Shown here piece after piece: positions 1 to 9,800 of a DNA stretch of 64,000 nt (position 1 is the first letter of the stretch; the number at the start of each line of letters is the position of its first letter). Where the stretch lies: the NCBI RefSeq assembly GCF_964355755.1, contig NC_092673.1:30571001-30635000 (forward strand). Reading direction: 5' to 3'. A model generated the notes under the pieces. It did no database searches. It was not told where the DNA came from and was given only the letters and a program-made list of their open reading frames with translations. This DNA is from Antedon mediterranea (Eukaryota > Echinodermata > Crinoidea > Comatulida > Antedonidae). Position numbers and translations under genes: made by a program.

Positions 1-444
1 CAAAAAACGTCTGGGAAAGAGTCTATTAAGACATGTCATGCTAAAATTACAAATCCCTAAGCATTTCTGGTATATTCACTGTCAGATATTCATTGAATTA
101 TTATCGATACAGTCCATTAAAGTTTGTGTTTGTAATAGGATACTTCACAATTGAAATATCTAGGGTGATGAAGTGACCCCCAAATTTGACCTTAGCAATA
201 AAATTAACTAAAGTGACAGAAATTGAGTATTCACTTCTGTAACAAAAAAATAATATTTATTCACATATAAAAAAAGAAAAGAAACCCAAAAACCATTGTC
301 TGACTGACAATTTAAGTATTTGTTGCTTTAAATTACATTTTTTCAGGTAAAATAACTATTATGTGACAATAAAATGACACATTCAAAAACATTTGAAATA
401 AAAAATATTTTTCAATAAGCGAGCAGCGTTTTTTGTAAGAAATA
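1..444. other. AT-rich sequence without a recognised gene
   Basis: I see no open frame with splice signals, no tandem repeat and no inverted repeat here. It is the left flank of the LINE fragment that follows. Confidence 0.5.
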
Positions 445-640
445 TTTCTTGTTAAGTCTATAAATGGCATGGCTCCTGAATATATTTCTGACATGCTTAG
501 GCTGTATGTGTGCGTTCTAGTGACTCGCTGCTTCTACATCAGCCTAAGTCTCACCACTCATGGGTTGACAGAGCATTCTCCGTTACTGCTCCTCGTCTGT
601 GGAATGCTCCATAAGATTTTGAAAAACTGTTGATACTTTT
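445..640 (+). repeat. 3' fragment of an old CR1/L2-like LINE (left half)
   Basis: A plus-strand frame with stops encodes the conserved tail of a non-LTR retrotransposon ORF2. The visible pattern is SWVDRAFSVTAPRLWNAP, as in many CR1/L2-group elements. The fragment is interrupted at 640 by the Tx1/L1-like LINE and resumes at 5234 with the expected continuation KNLLKTHLF. The frame is broken, so it is a dead relic that served as target for the younger insertion. Confidence 0.65.
627..640 (+). repeat. Target-site duplication, left copy
   Basis: CTGTTGATACTTTT here is repeated exactly at 5220-5233, on the other side of the Tx1/L1-like LINE. The poly(T) that follows is the poly(A) tail of the minus-strand element. 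A 14-bp duplication plus a poly(A) tail is the mark of target-primed reverse transcription. Confidence 0.85.
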
Positions 641-1175
641 TTTTTTCTTTTGTGGCGCAAACACCACTTTTATTCACATTCATATTATCTCATATTACAT
701 AAAATCGTATTATTTAACTTGTAAATGTCGTTACAGTTCATAAGTAACATTTTTACATATATGAATTCTGTATTACTCCCTTTTTCATTAATATTCTTAT
801 ATTTTGTTATACACTTGACAGGATCATCATTATCATCTATCCCGTTTTAAAATAGTTCACGCATTTTCATTTGTTTGTTTTCATTTTACAACCCGGATTA
901 TACAATATATTTATATACATGATAAAAAAAAAAAAAAAAAAAAAAAACAATAATAGCTCAGTACCACCAGTAACCCGTGTCACTGTAATTCTTTTTCTGT
1001 TAATCGTATCAAATTAGAAATTATATTATCATAATCGTATTTCTTAAAGCTACCCATTTTTCTATACTTGTTTCTTTATTGTTATATGTTTCACATTCAA
1101 TGTTATATAACATATTGCTTTTAAATGAATTCCATAAAGATTTACCCACTGGCTTATTTAGTGCAGATAACATTT

Positions 1176-1970
1176 TTATTCTATATATATATTAAATGCT
1201 GCAAAAGTGTAAATATAATCTATTAGCTTATCTCCCGTTCCTAGTATTAATTGTTTAAATGATATATTATTGTGATTTAAACTTACAAAGATACTAAGAA
1301 TTTTCCTCCAATATTTCTGAATAAATCTACAACTAAAAAACAAATGATTTTCATTTTCAATTTCTCCACATTTGTCACACGTTTGTGTTTCCTTAACTTT
1401 CCACTGATACAGCCGTTTGTTGGTAGGCAGTATTCTATGTAACATCTTATAATTGAATTGTGCTAGTTTCTTATCTTTCATTTTACATACTTTCCGTAAC
1501 CAAGAAGTTTTCCAATCAATGTTGTTATCATTGAAGTACTCTTCCCATTTTAGTTGTGACATTGGAATAATGAAATATTCTTTCACAAACCATGAGTATA
1601 TTAGTTTGGTAGTATTAATCTCATACTTGGTCCCAACTAATTCATCATTATCATCACAATTGAAAATATCTACCTCCTTAATAATACGTTTCCATTGAAT
1701 TGGTATTGCCTTAATAATGCACAAATACTCATTTAACCAGTTTGTTTTGCATTGTAGTTTCACCAGTATTTCGTTTGATGTTAAAAAAGTGTTCTTATTA
1801 ACAATGTCTTTAATACTGATAATGCCACTGTCAATCCAATGCTTGTAGAAAAGCGATTTTTTTTTTAGTTTAACGTAGTGGTTTCCCCACAGTTGCTCAT
1901 TCATTATATCGTTATAAGTTTCAGGTTTTTTTTTAGAGATTCTGTTATAATTTAACTGTGACACATTCAA
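1176..1970 (-). pseudogene. LINE ORF2 C-terminal segment (zf-RVT domain)
   Basis: An open frame of about 264 residues that matches the part of L1/Tx1 ORF2 downstream of the reverse transcriptase. It carries a knuckle of pattern C-x2-C-x7-H-x4-C (CDKCGEIENENHLFFSC), the zf-RVT type. It is out of frame with the RT fragment that ends at 1945. The first ATG lies just at the deletion junction, so this is not an independent gene. Confidence 0.75.
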
Positions 1971-3126
1971 CGTTATTGTATAATACTTTTACCCAGTTAC
2001 AAAAGAACATTCCAAAGTTAAACTTTTCTAGAACATTGAACATAAAATCTCTACTAATAGAGTCAAAAGCCTTCTTAAAATCTACGGTAATTATTGCCCC
2101 TTCGATATCATTACACTCTGTATAATAAAGCAGGTCTTCTATTAACCGAATGTTTTCACCAGCGAAACGGCCTTTTATATAACCTTTTTGGTCTGAACTT
2201 ACTATTGATTTAATAACCATTTTAAGTCTGTTACTTAATGCATGTGCAAGAATTTTGTAATCGGTGTTTACGAGGGTAATGGGACGCCAATTATTCAAAT
2301 TTTCTCTTTCTCCATCCTTGAACAAAAGGGTGATTACACCTCGTTTTTGCGAAAAAGATAATTCTTGAGAATTATAACTTTCATTTAACGCATCGCAAAT
2401 TAAATGTTTAATATTATTCCAAAAGAACACATAAAATTCAACACTTAGACCATCCGATCCAGGTGTTTTATTTTTTTCCATCATTGAAATGGCCTTTTTA
2501 CATTCATCAATAGTGACGTAACCTTCACAATTTTCTTTTTCTATTTCTGAAAGCTTTATAATAGAATTACAAAGGTATTTATTATTTTTTCCAGGGTTTA
2601 TAACATTTTTTGCGTATAAACCTTCGAAATGTTGTATTTGTTCCTTTAAAATATCAATTGGGCTCGTTGCTAAGCTCCCATATTTAGTAATTAAACTTTT
2701 TATGTGTTTCTTTTTACTTTTGGATCTTTCTAACCCAAGAAAGTATTTTGTATTCCGCTCGCCTTCCTCTATCCATTTTACTCTGGACCTAATTTGCGCG
2801 CCTTTTGCTTCTACATTATAAATGTTTACAAGCTCTATTTTTTTGTTTTCAATTTTATTTTCAATGGTTATATCACAATTTTGAGTATTCATAATTGTTT
2901 CATTTAAGTTTTTTATTTGTTTTTGTAATTTTTCTTTCTTTTTATTCTGGTTATTATTTTTTTGTTTTCCGTATGCAATTGAAAATTCTTTTATTTTTGT
3001 TTTTACAAGCTCCCATAACAAACTTGCACTTACAGGTTCTCTATTATTTTTTAGTATTGAAACATCAATTATTTTAATTACTAATTTTGTTGAACATCCA
3101 TAAACCAGGACCGCGTATTTTTTCAT
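1945..3126 (-). pseudogene. LINE ORF2 reverse transcriptase, N-terminal half only
   Basis: The frame encodes the linker and the fingers/early palm of a LINE reverse transcriptase. Visible motifs are KTPGSDGLSVEFY, NWRPITLVNTDYKI, DQKGYIKGRF and ITVDFKKAFDSI, the last holding the first catalytic Asp. It ends soon after, in WVKVLYNN. The next expected blocks, including the YADD catalytic box and the thumb, are absent: the sequence jumps to the C-terminal zf-RVT part in another frame. This is an internal deletion, probably of several hundred codons. Confidence 0.85.
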
Positions 3127-3859
3127 GCAAATCTATTTTAATTAATACCGCCGCCTGGTGATCTGTGAGAATAGCTGGACGAATGTCACAGGCTAAAACA
3201 TCTCCATTTGAAAAGAGATCTTCTGATATTAACCAGTAATCCAGCCTACGGAAAATGTTGTTAAATCTCTTACGCCACGTAAATTGTCGCTTATTCATGT
3301 TTTTGGATCTCCAAATATCATTTAAATTTAAATTTTTCATTAGGTTTTTAATCGTAAAAACAGATTTATCAGACCTATCTGCACTACCTTTTTGGTCAAT
3401 GTCACTATTCATGATGCAATTCAGATCTCCACCTAGAATGATAGAATTACCCTTCCCTCCATCAAAGTCATTGTAACATTTGTGTATGGTCCTAAAGAAT
3501 GCACTTCTATTTTTGCTTTCATTAGGAGCATAAATATTTATAATGTCCAATTCCTTTTCATTTATCATTACATTAAGAAATATATATCTTCCATCAATAT
3601 CAGTTAACTTTTTAACAATTTTGCATTCAAGACCTTTTCGTAATAGTATCGACACTCCTCTACTATGTGAATTACCTGTACTATGGATCGCTTCACCTTC
3701 CCAAACAAAGTTTGATTTATTAATAATCTCATTTGTTAGATGGGTTTCCTGAAGCAGACATATATCCGCTTTTTGATCTTTTACCCATTGGAATAGCTTA
3801 TATTGCTTATTTATATTTCTAGCTCCTCTAACGTTTAGTGTTATACAATGTAAATTCAT
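3074..3859 (-). pseudogene. LINE ORF2 APE-type endonuclease domain
   Basis: The start MNLHCITLNVRGARN, LLQETHL, NIYAPN, GGDLNC, RRLDYW and LTDHQA are the classic apurinic-endonuclease-like motifs of LINE ORF2, including the catalytic Glu, the Asp/Asn pair and the final Asp-His. The domain looks complete, but the frame shifts between about 3074 and 3110, before the reverse transcriptase linker. ORF2 is therefore split in three pieces on this strand. Confidence 0.85.
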
Positions 3860-3924
3860 AAGATTAGAGTAAAGAGCTTCCTAGGGAAATTACAATATTT
3901 AGAATACATATTATTAAGATTAAA

Positions 3925-5207
3925 TTACTTGTTTTTGTTTCTCTTTCTTAAACTTCTTTTTTCAATACTCTTTGTTTTTTCTTCTGTCCTGCCTTCATTT
4001 CCGGACTGTTCCTTCAGATCTCTCGCTGCTTTCTTGTTTGTGCTAACACTTTTACTTTTTTGCATACTTTTTTCAAAGTAGTCAGTTACCTTCTTCTGTT
4101 CATGCTCCTCTCTTTCCCCAACTTCCTGCTCCTCTCTTTCTTCAGCTTTCTGGTACTTTCTTCCCGGTACTTCTTGTTCCTCTCCTTCTTCAACTTCCTC
4201 CTCCTCTCTTTCGTCCACTTCCTGCTCTTCTCTCTGCTCCTCTCTGTCATCATCTTCCTGCTCATTTTGGTTTGTGTGTTGTTCTATAGTGATCACACGT
4301 TTCTTTCTGCGCATTTTCATCATCTGATGATTCACTACTTCCATCAATACTAAACACTTCATCATGTGTTGTATCAGATTGTACCGTAGCTCTTTTCCCG
4401 TAGTGGTTATCGTTAGCATTATTATTTTGTTGGGTTTTCAAAGTTAAAAACCGATTCCCAAACTTTATTAATGTATGCACCAGGTGAACCAGATGATGAT
4501 ACATTATGCGCTTCAACATTACATCTGTCCCTAGTATGCCCTGGTAAATGACACTTGAAACAGATTATATCAGCTTTGCATTGAAAAGCTAAATGCCCAG
4601 TCTTTGTACATTTGTTGCATTTCACTTCCTGACCGTCATGAAAAGCCCGTGCTCTAAAACCATTTATTATTATCTGTCTTGGTATTGGCGATTTTAGCTT
4701 TTCTACAACGACAGCTCTGTCACCGTTTAGCCAGCTGGTTAATTGACCATTAACCCTTATTTTTAGCCTTGTAACATCTCCTATTGGTTTGCATCCTAGC
4801 GCTTTCAACTTGCTAGCAATCTCTACGTCAGCAACCGATAATGGTATATCCTTTATGACTATTCTCGTTGTTTTCATGTTGTTGTATGCCAAATAAGGAT
4901 TTTTATCATGAATTGTAATATTACAATTCCTAATGTTTAGTCCATTCGTAATTAGTTTCACTCTATCATTTCTATTATTTAGATAAATTCGCCATAGGTT
5001 CCGTATTTTTTGAACACCGATTATACTTTCTGCAGCAATTATTTTTGGTAGGGCTATACATAGGTCTTCATCTTTGAAAAAGCTTTTTCCTGTTGGTATT
5101 TGATCATCCTTCAAAAAGATTGGCTTCACTACACTACGTTCTTTGTTTACTGTTTGCCCGTTCATCCTGCTGATTTCGTCACCGTCAGCCTGTGCAGCAC
5201 TGTACAT
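3925..5207 (-). pseudogene. LINE ORF1 with two CCHC zinc knuckles, frameshifted
   Basis: The first part (4422-5207) holds two CCHC knuckles, CNKCTKTGHLAFQC and CFKCHLPGHTRDRC, after an RNA-binding-like region. After KVWESVFNFE the frame shifts to one read through 4262-4519, and again to 3925-4419, which is a very acidic Glu-rich repeat tail ending in a basic cluster. Two frameshifts break it. In autonomous Tx1/L1 elements ORF1 is the nucleic-acid-binding chaperone of the ribonucleoprotein. Confidence 0.75.
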
Positions 5208-5219
5208 TCCTTTGTTAGT

Positions 5220-5233
5220 CTGTTGATACTTTT
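5220..5233 (+). repeat. Target-site duplication, right copy
   Basis: Exact copy of 627-640. It borders the 5' end of the minus-strand LINE. Confidence 0.85.
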
Positions 5234-5588
5234 AAAAAATTATTAAAAACACATTTATTCATTAAGGCATATGGAAATCATGAGGTTTCTTAAAGTTTTT
5301 TAGACTTAGAATTGTTTTGTATACCTTTTCCTGGCCAGCATTATCTTTGGGGTGCCTCTGTCTTGGTTGTTGTCTCTGAGCACCCGGTCGTCTGTGGCAA
5401 GGCAAATGGGTATCCTGCTCCTTTGTTTGGTCACCTAGGTAGGGGTCCGGGACCGCGACAGAACGACAACGGATGGGGACCCTCCAAAGAAATTGCATTT
5501 TATTTGTCAGGAATGTGTATGATTTATTTCTTTTTTATTTTTAAATGCGCCTTGAGCACTCTGGAGTGGTATGTGCGCTATAAAAATC

Positions 5589-5619
<31 letters not shown>

Positions 5620-5620
5620 G
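5234..5620 (+). repeat. 3' fragment of the old CR1/L2-like LINE (right half)
   Basis: Continues the relic interrupted at 640: KNLLKTHLF in frame, then a 3' UTR that ends in TGTGCGCTATAAAAATC followed by a (TTA)n run at about 5588-5619. This short-repeat tail after a GCGCTATA motif is typical of CR1/L2-group elements and fixes the orientation as plus. Confidence 0.65.
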
Positions 5621-5681
5621 CAATACAGCACTTTGCGTCAATACGTCGTTGCGTTGCGTCGCGTTCTAGTGGGAACCACCT
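5618..5681 (+). repeat. MITE family C, right-end fragment
   Basis: Shares the GTCAATACGTCG...GCGTTCTAGTGGGAACCAC end with the copy at 57860-57926. It abuts a full family C copy that starts at 5682. Confidence 0.6.
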
Positions 5682-5869
5682 TTAAAGCTTGGTTCCCACT
5701 AGAACGCAACGCAAGGACGTAAACGCAACGCAAGCGTTTTAACCAATGAAAAGCGAAGTTATAGACAGTTAGCAATCACAAGCGAATAAGCCATCACTTG
5801 TGATTGGTCAATTCACTTGCGTTGCGTTAAGTCCTTGCGTTGCGTCGCTAGAGTGGGAACCAAGCTTAA
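5682..5869. mobile_element. MITE family C (GCTTGGTTCCCACTAG ends), complete
   Basis: About 188 bases with inverted ends: TTAAAGCTTGGTTCCCACT at the left and GTGGGAACCAAGCTTAA at the right, each followed inward by ACGCAACGCAAG-type iterons. There is no coding capacity. Other copies are at 22291, 38986, 42022, 49625, 52995 and 57673. The outermost TTAA on each side could be the target duplication. Confidence 0.8.
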
Positions 5870-5955
5870 GCAAGCTAAAATACTGTGCAGTAATGATACC
5901 TAGTAATAATATACTGCAATCATTTTGTTATAATTTTCTTTTTTTCTCATTTCAG

Positions 5956-6152
5956 GTCTCATATCTGAACGATTCACCTATCGATTTGAATTCATTACGT
6001 GTGCTATTTCGTCTGGTGTTGGTGCTCTTCTATTTTTTATGGAATCCTGTCTAACCATGAACAAACCAGTAAAGAATGAACCTGCCAGATTTACGAATAA
6101 ACCTTCATCTTATGGCGCAATCAACGAAGAGAGAAATGCAGATCATTATTGA
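5956..6152 (+). CDS. Last coding exon of an unidentified membrane protein
   Basis: A pyrimidine-rich acceptor ending TTTCAG at 5955 opens a frame (phase 2) that runs to TGA at 6150-6152. It encodes a short lead, a hydrophobic helix (FEFITCAISSGVGALLFF) and a polar tail ending NADHY. This looks like the last membrane helix and cytosolic tail of a small multispan protein. I do not recognise the family. The earlier exons lie left of the window, beyond the LINE nest. An AATAAA follows 96 bases after the stop. The gene is tandem with and upstream of EDEM3. Confidence 0.6.
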
Positions 6153-6247
6153 TTGAAAAAGAACAACAATTTATTGAATTATTGTCTGTTAGGTTTATCT
6201 ATGAAATTGTGAAATTAATACATAACTTTTTTGAATACCGTAATTCG

Positions 6248-6253
6248 AATAAA
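6248..6253 (+). terminator. Polyadenylation signal AATAAA
   Basis: A canonical hexamer about 100 bases downstream of the TGA at 6150-6152, at the expected distance for the 3' end of that transcript. Confidence 0.55.
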
Positions 6254-6858
6254 GCAATTTGGTTAAAATGTTTTATTTTGTTATGAATGTGAATCTGGGC
6301 ATACTTTAGTATTAAATATAAATATATAATAATATAATTTCTAGTATGTTTGCTTACTTTACTCCAGTGGGTAGGCTACTCCACCCACCAGCCAACGACC
6401 ACACTACAACCATTAAACGACCAAAGTAGGCCTACTAGTACAACAACCGAAGCTCTGATATCCTACGATTTTTTAAGGGACTTATTTCACGGCGCTAGTT
6501 CTGCTTCGGTAAGTTAATATCAAGTTTTTGCTTGGAGGTGTAAACAATACCTTCATAGTTGTTCCAATAGAAGTTTTACAATTTTAATACCGGAGCTACC
6601 CTTTAAAGCTTCAACCCAAAATTACTCAAGTGTAACATTTGTTGCACTACGCATGCTCTTTAGTGCTGCGCTAGAGAGGGTGTAGAGCGAAGTTCATTCA
6701 TAAAGTGGTGACGGAGTTTGATGCTTATACGTGGCTTGAATTATTGATATTAGTGTAGGCCTAGCTTGCGTTTTTACAAAGGAAAATTGACAATGGGATT
6801 CGAGTAGAAAAATGCCGTTTAGAGATTAAACTCTTTGGTAGTCGTAGGAGTCGTCGGT
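6254..6858 (+). promoter_or_regulatory. Intergenic region and EDEM3 5' UTR with two micro-uORFs
   Basis: This 600-base gap must hold the EDEM3 promoter. No TATA box or clear unfolded-protein-response element was recognised. Just before the start codon there are two very short reading frames: ATG at 6793-6795 closing with TAG at 6805-6807 (four codons), and ATG at 6812-6814 closing with TAA at 6827-6829 (five codons). They matter only if transcription starts upstream of 6793, which is not known. Confidence 0.4.
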
Positions 6859-9800
6859 ATGGTTATTCGGTGTATGATTCAACAGCCAAAATGGTTGATA
6901 CTTGTGTGCTTTTTTACGTTTTTTATCTACACCATCTCTAGCGAAGTTACCGACGATCAGCTGCCAGGCCCTTCCGATGAGCAAGTTGAACATAACAAAC
7001 CCTCTGCTGGCGGCAGTGGCCAGCCGGAACACAAAACGAACAATCGTGTAGATAAAGCTTCACTAAAGTAAGTACAAGTTTCATCATCATACAATTACCT
7101 TAGTTTCACCCTAGTTCTATGCCTAGTATGTGGAGGATGTATGTTGTTTTATTTTTCCATATTTATGTGTAAATTAGAAATTTATTAGATTACCTAATTC
7201 ATAATTAATCGCCGTGGCTAAAGATACGGTACCGTATTCTAACTTCTGTTTACTAAAGGTACGGTAAAATTGCATTACGTCATAACCAGCCAATGGGGTG
7301 CTGGTACGTGTGTGACGTCATCGTATAAGGACTTTGTGGATTTTTTTCATATCGCGAAAACAGTGTGATCAACCGCATTTTCTTGATGCTTTATTTATCG
7401 CTATTATCGCCGTCGTGTGTGACAAAAACTAAATGTAGCCTACGTCTGTTATTATTATTGAAAAGCCAAAACATGTTGATTTTAATTCTAGAATACAGAA
7501 AACCGTTTCAAAAGAGGCCTAGGCCTACTTATTACGTACTATAACCTCATTATATGAGTTTAATTGTTTGTGTAGAGGGAAAGCGATGCAAGGCTGGGGC
7601 CAGCTACATGTGTGCGCTGATTTCTGTGACTCGTCAGCCCTGGGGCTACTGTCTAAATCATAGTATTTGAGGGCCCCTTTATTGTCCGCATTTGCTTGTT
7701 GTTTATGGTCACCATTGTACAAACAAAGTTTAATAAAAAATATAGGCCTAAATAGGCCATTTGGAATAAAAATAAAACCCTCATCTGCAGCGCACACACA
7801 TCCACGCAGCCTGGCGCCGCCGATAGGAATTCTACATATATAATACAACAGACACGATATGAAAAAAAATCCCAAGTCCTTATACAATGACGTCACACAC
7901 GTACCAGCACCCCATTGGCTGATTATGACGTAATGCAATGTTACCGTACCTTTAGTAAACAGAAGTTAGAATACGGTACCGTATCTTTAGCCACGGCGAT
8001 AATTAATAGTTAGGCCTAATTAATACATTTTTAAAATAAAGTTTATTGTGAGTGCCACTGATACAAAGGTGTATATGGTCAACAAATTATATATATATAT
8101 ATATATAAATCCAAAGGCAAATTACTGAAAAAAATGACAATGCTGTGGGTGTCGGTGGCTGGATCTCAATGGAGATACAAAAATAAAAAACGAAAAGCTA
8201 AATCAAAACGATAAACTAAACAGCCAGAAAAGTTAGCAGAGCTTTCGGGCAACACTAGCCCTTCATCATACATACGTATATATATACTGTATATATTTAT
8301 TAATAGCTAAAAAAGTGAGGAGGTACAGAAAGTACAGTAGGCCCTGCTACTGCAGTAACCTATTAAAACTATTATATTTTACATCTAAAAATAATAAATG
8401 TGTATGTTGAAAATTTAAATTATGTGCCTCAAATATGTAATTTTATTTAATTGTATTTATATATATTTACATTACATTAACAGGAATCAAGTATTGGAAA
8501 TGTTTAACCATGCCTTCAACTCCTACATGGTAATTATACAATTAATTAGACAAAAGTAGAAATATACTCCTAGGTGGGTTACAAAAATTGTAAACATTTC
8601 ACAAAAATGGCTGTCCCTGTTCATTTGTACTTTCCATCTCAGGCCTTCCCTTTTTTTATTTAAAATTTTTAATATTAAATTATAAATACCGTATATCGTC
8701 TGGTACAATCCCACCCCTTAGAACATGAAATTGGGTGGCCGAAGTTTGGGGGATGTGAGACTACAGTATACCCAGGGGAACCAAAAATGATTGGTAAGCG
8801 GCATTTCTTGTAAAAACTCATCTGAACAGGCTAAAGAGAGTCGTACTGTACATCAAGGCCAAACGTCAATACTGGGACTAGTATACCGAGGGATATGCCT
8901 GTTTTTTTTAAATCCGACATAAAGTACATAGGGTAGGATTAGACCAGATGTGGGATTATAACCGAGGATATATATTTTTTTTCTTTCTATTCCATTATTG
9001 TTACTGAATTACTAATCCCTTTTTTCAGGATTTTGCATACCCAGCCGATGAGCTTATGCCATTGAGTTGTAAGGGTCGTGTCCGAGGCGTGGTGCCAAGT
9101 AGAGGCGATATAGATGACTGCCTCGGAAAGTAAGTATAAATAATTTGAAGTACAGTATGTAAAATACTCTTGCTTATTTTTAGGTCAGAGCTTATTTAAT
9201 CAAATTTCACAAAATATCATTACAAAATCCAGTTTATATACACCAAACAGATTTCAATTTTGTTGTTTCTGGATTAACATCTGGCTGGTCACACTCACAG
9301 TCCATAAAAACTTCTTATTGACATTGCCATTATTTCCTTTGTACAAGATACTAATAAACCAATATTAATATGCAATAATAACACACCTGCTAGTGTTCTT
9401 GCAATTTAATTGGTTAAATGATATCTAATGCTGCTTTGGCTTTTTGCAAACATTTTGAGAATACTAACTTACATAATGTTATTATAATACTATGTGACTT
9501 CTTTCATTTTGTAGGTTTTCATTGACTTTAATTGATACATTGGATACACTAGCACTGTTGGGATATTACAAAGAATTTGAAGATGCTGTAAAATTGGTCA
9601 TTCGTGATGTGACCTTTGACACAGACATCATTGTCTCCGTCTTTGAAACAAACATTAGAGTACTGGGGTATGTTTTTTAGTTTATTTAGTATATTAATAC
9701 TGTAGTCAATTTTAGATTTAAAATCAATTCAAATTGGTCAGGCCCATTATGAATTTTGGGACACCTCAACTGTATTAAAGGGGCACATTTCCTTAAAATA

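Larger units (their letters stand above)
641..5219 (-). mobile_element. Tx1/L1-like non-LTR retrotransposon, degenerate
   Basis: A minus-strand LINE with ORF1 (zinc knuckles), then ORF2 (APE endonuclease, reverse transcriptase, C-terminal zinc knuckle), a 3' UTR of about 530 bases and a poly(A) tail. It is bounded by the 14-bp duplication at 627-640 and 5220-5233. The 5' end lies only about 12 bases upstream of the ORF1 ATG, so it is 5' truncated. Both ORFs are frameshifted, and an internal deletion near 1960-1985 removed the catalytic half of the reverse transcriptase, so the copy cannot move by itself. CCHC knuckles in ORF1 and the ORF2 layout point to the Tx1/L1 clade; the exact family needs a Repbase comparison. 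Confidence 0.88.

Noticed and set aside
5312-5722. 136-codon plus-strand frame
   Set aside because: It spans a LINE 3' UTR, a (TTA)n run and a MITE end; clearly not a gene.
6835-6858. Upstream extension of EDEM3 from 6835
   Set aside because: The frame is open but begins with TTG. The first in-frame ATG is at 6859 and gives a proper signal peptide.
7525-7938. 137-codon minus-strand frame
   Set aside because: It runs across the inverted-repeat element and into its right arm; no domain, no splice support.
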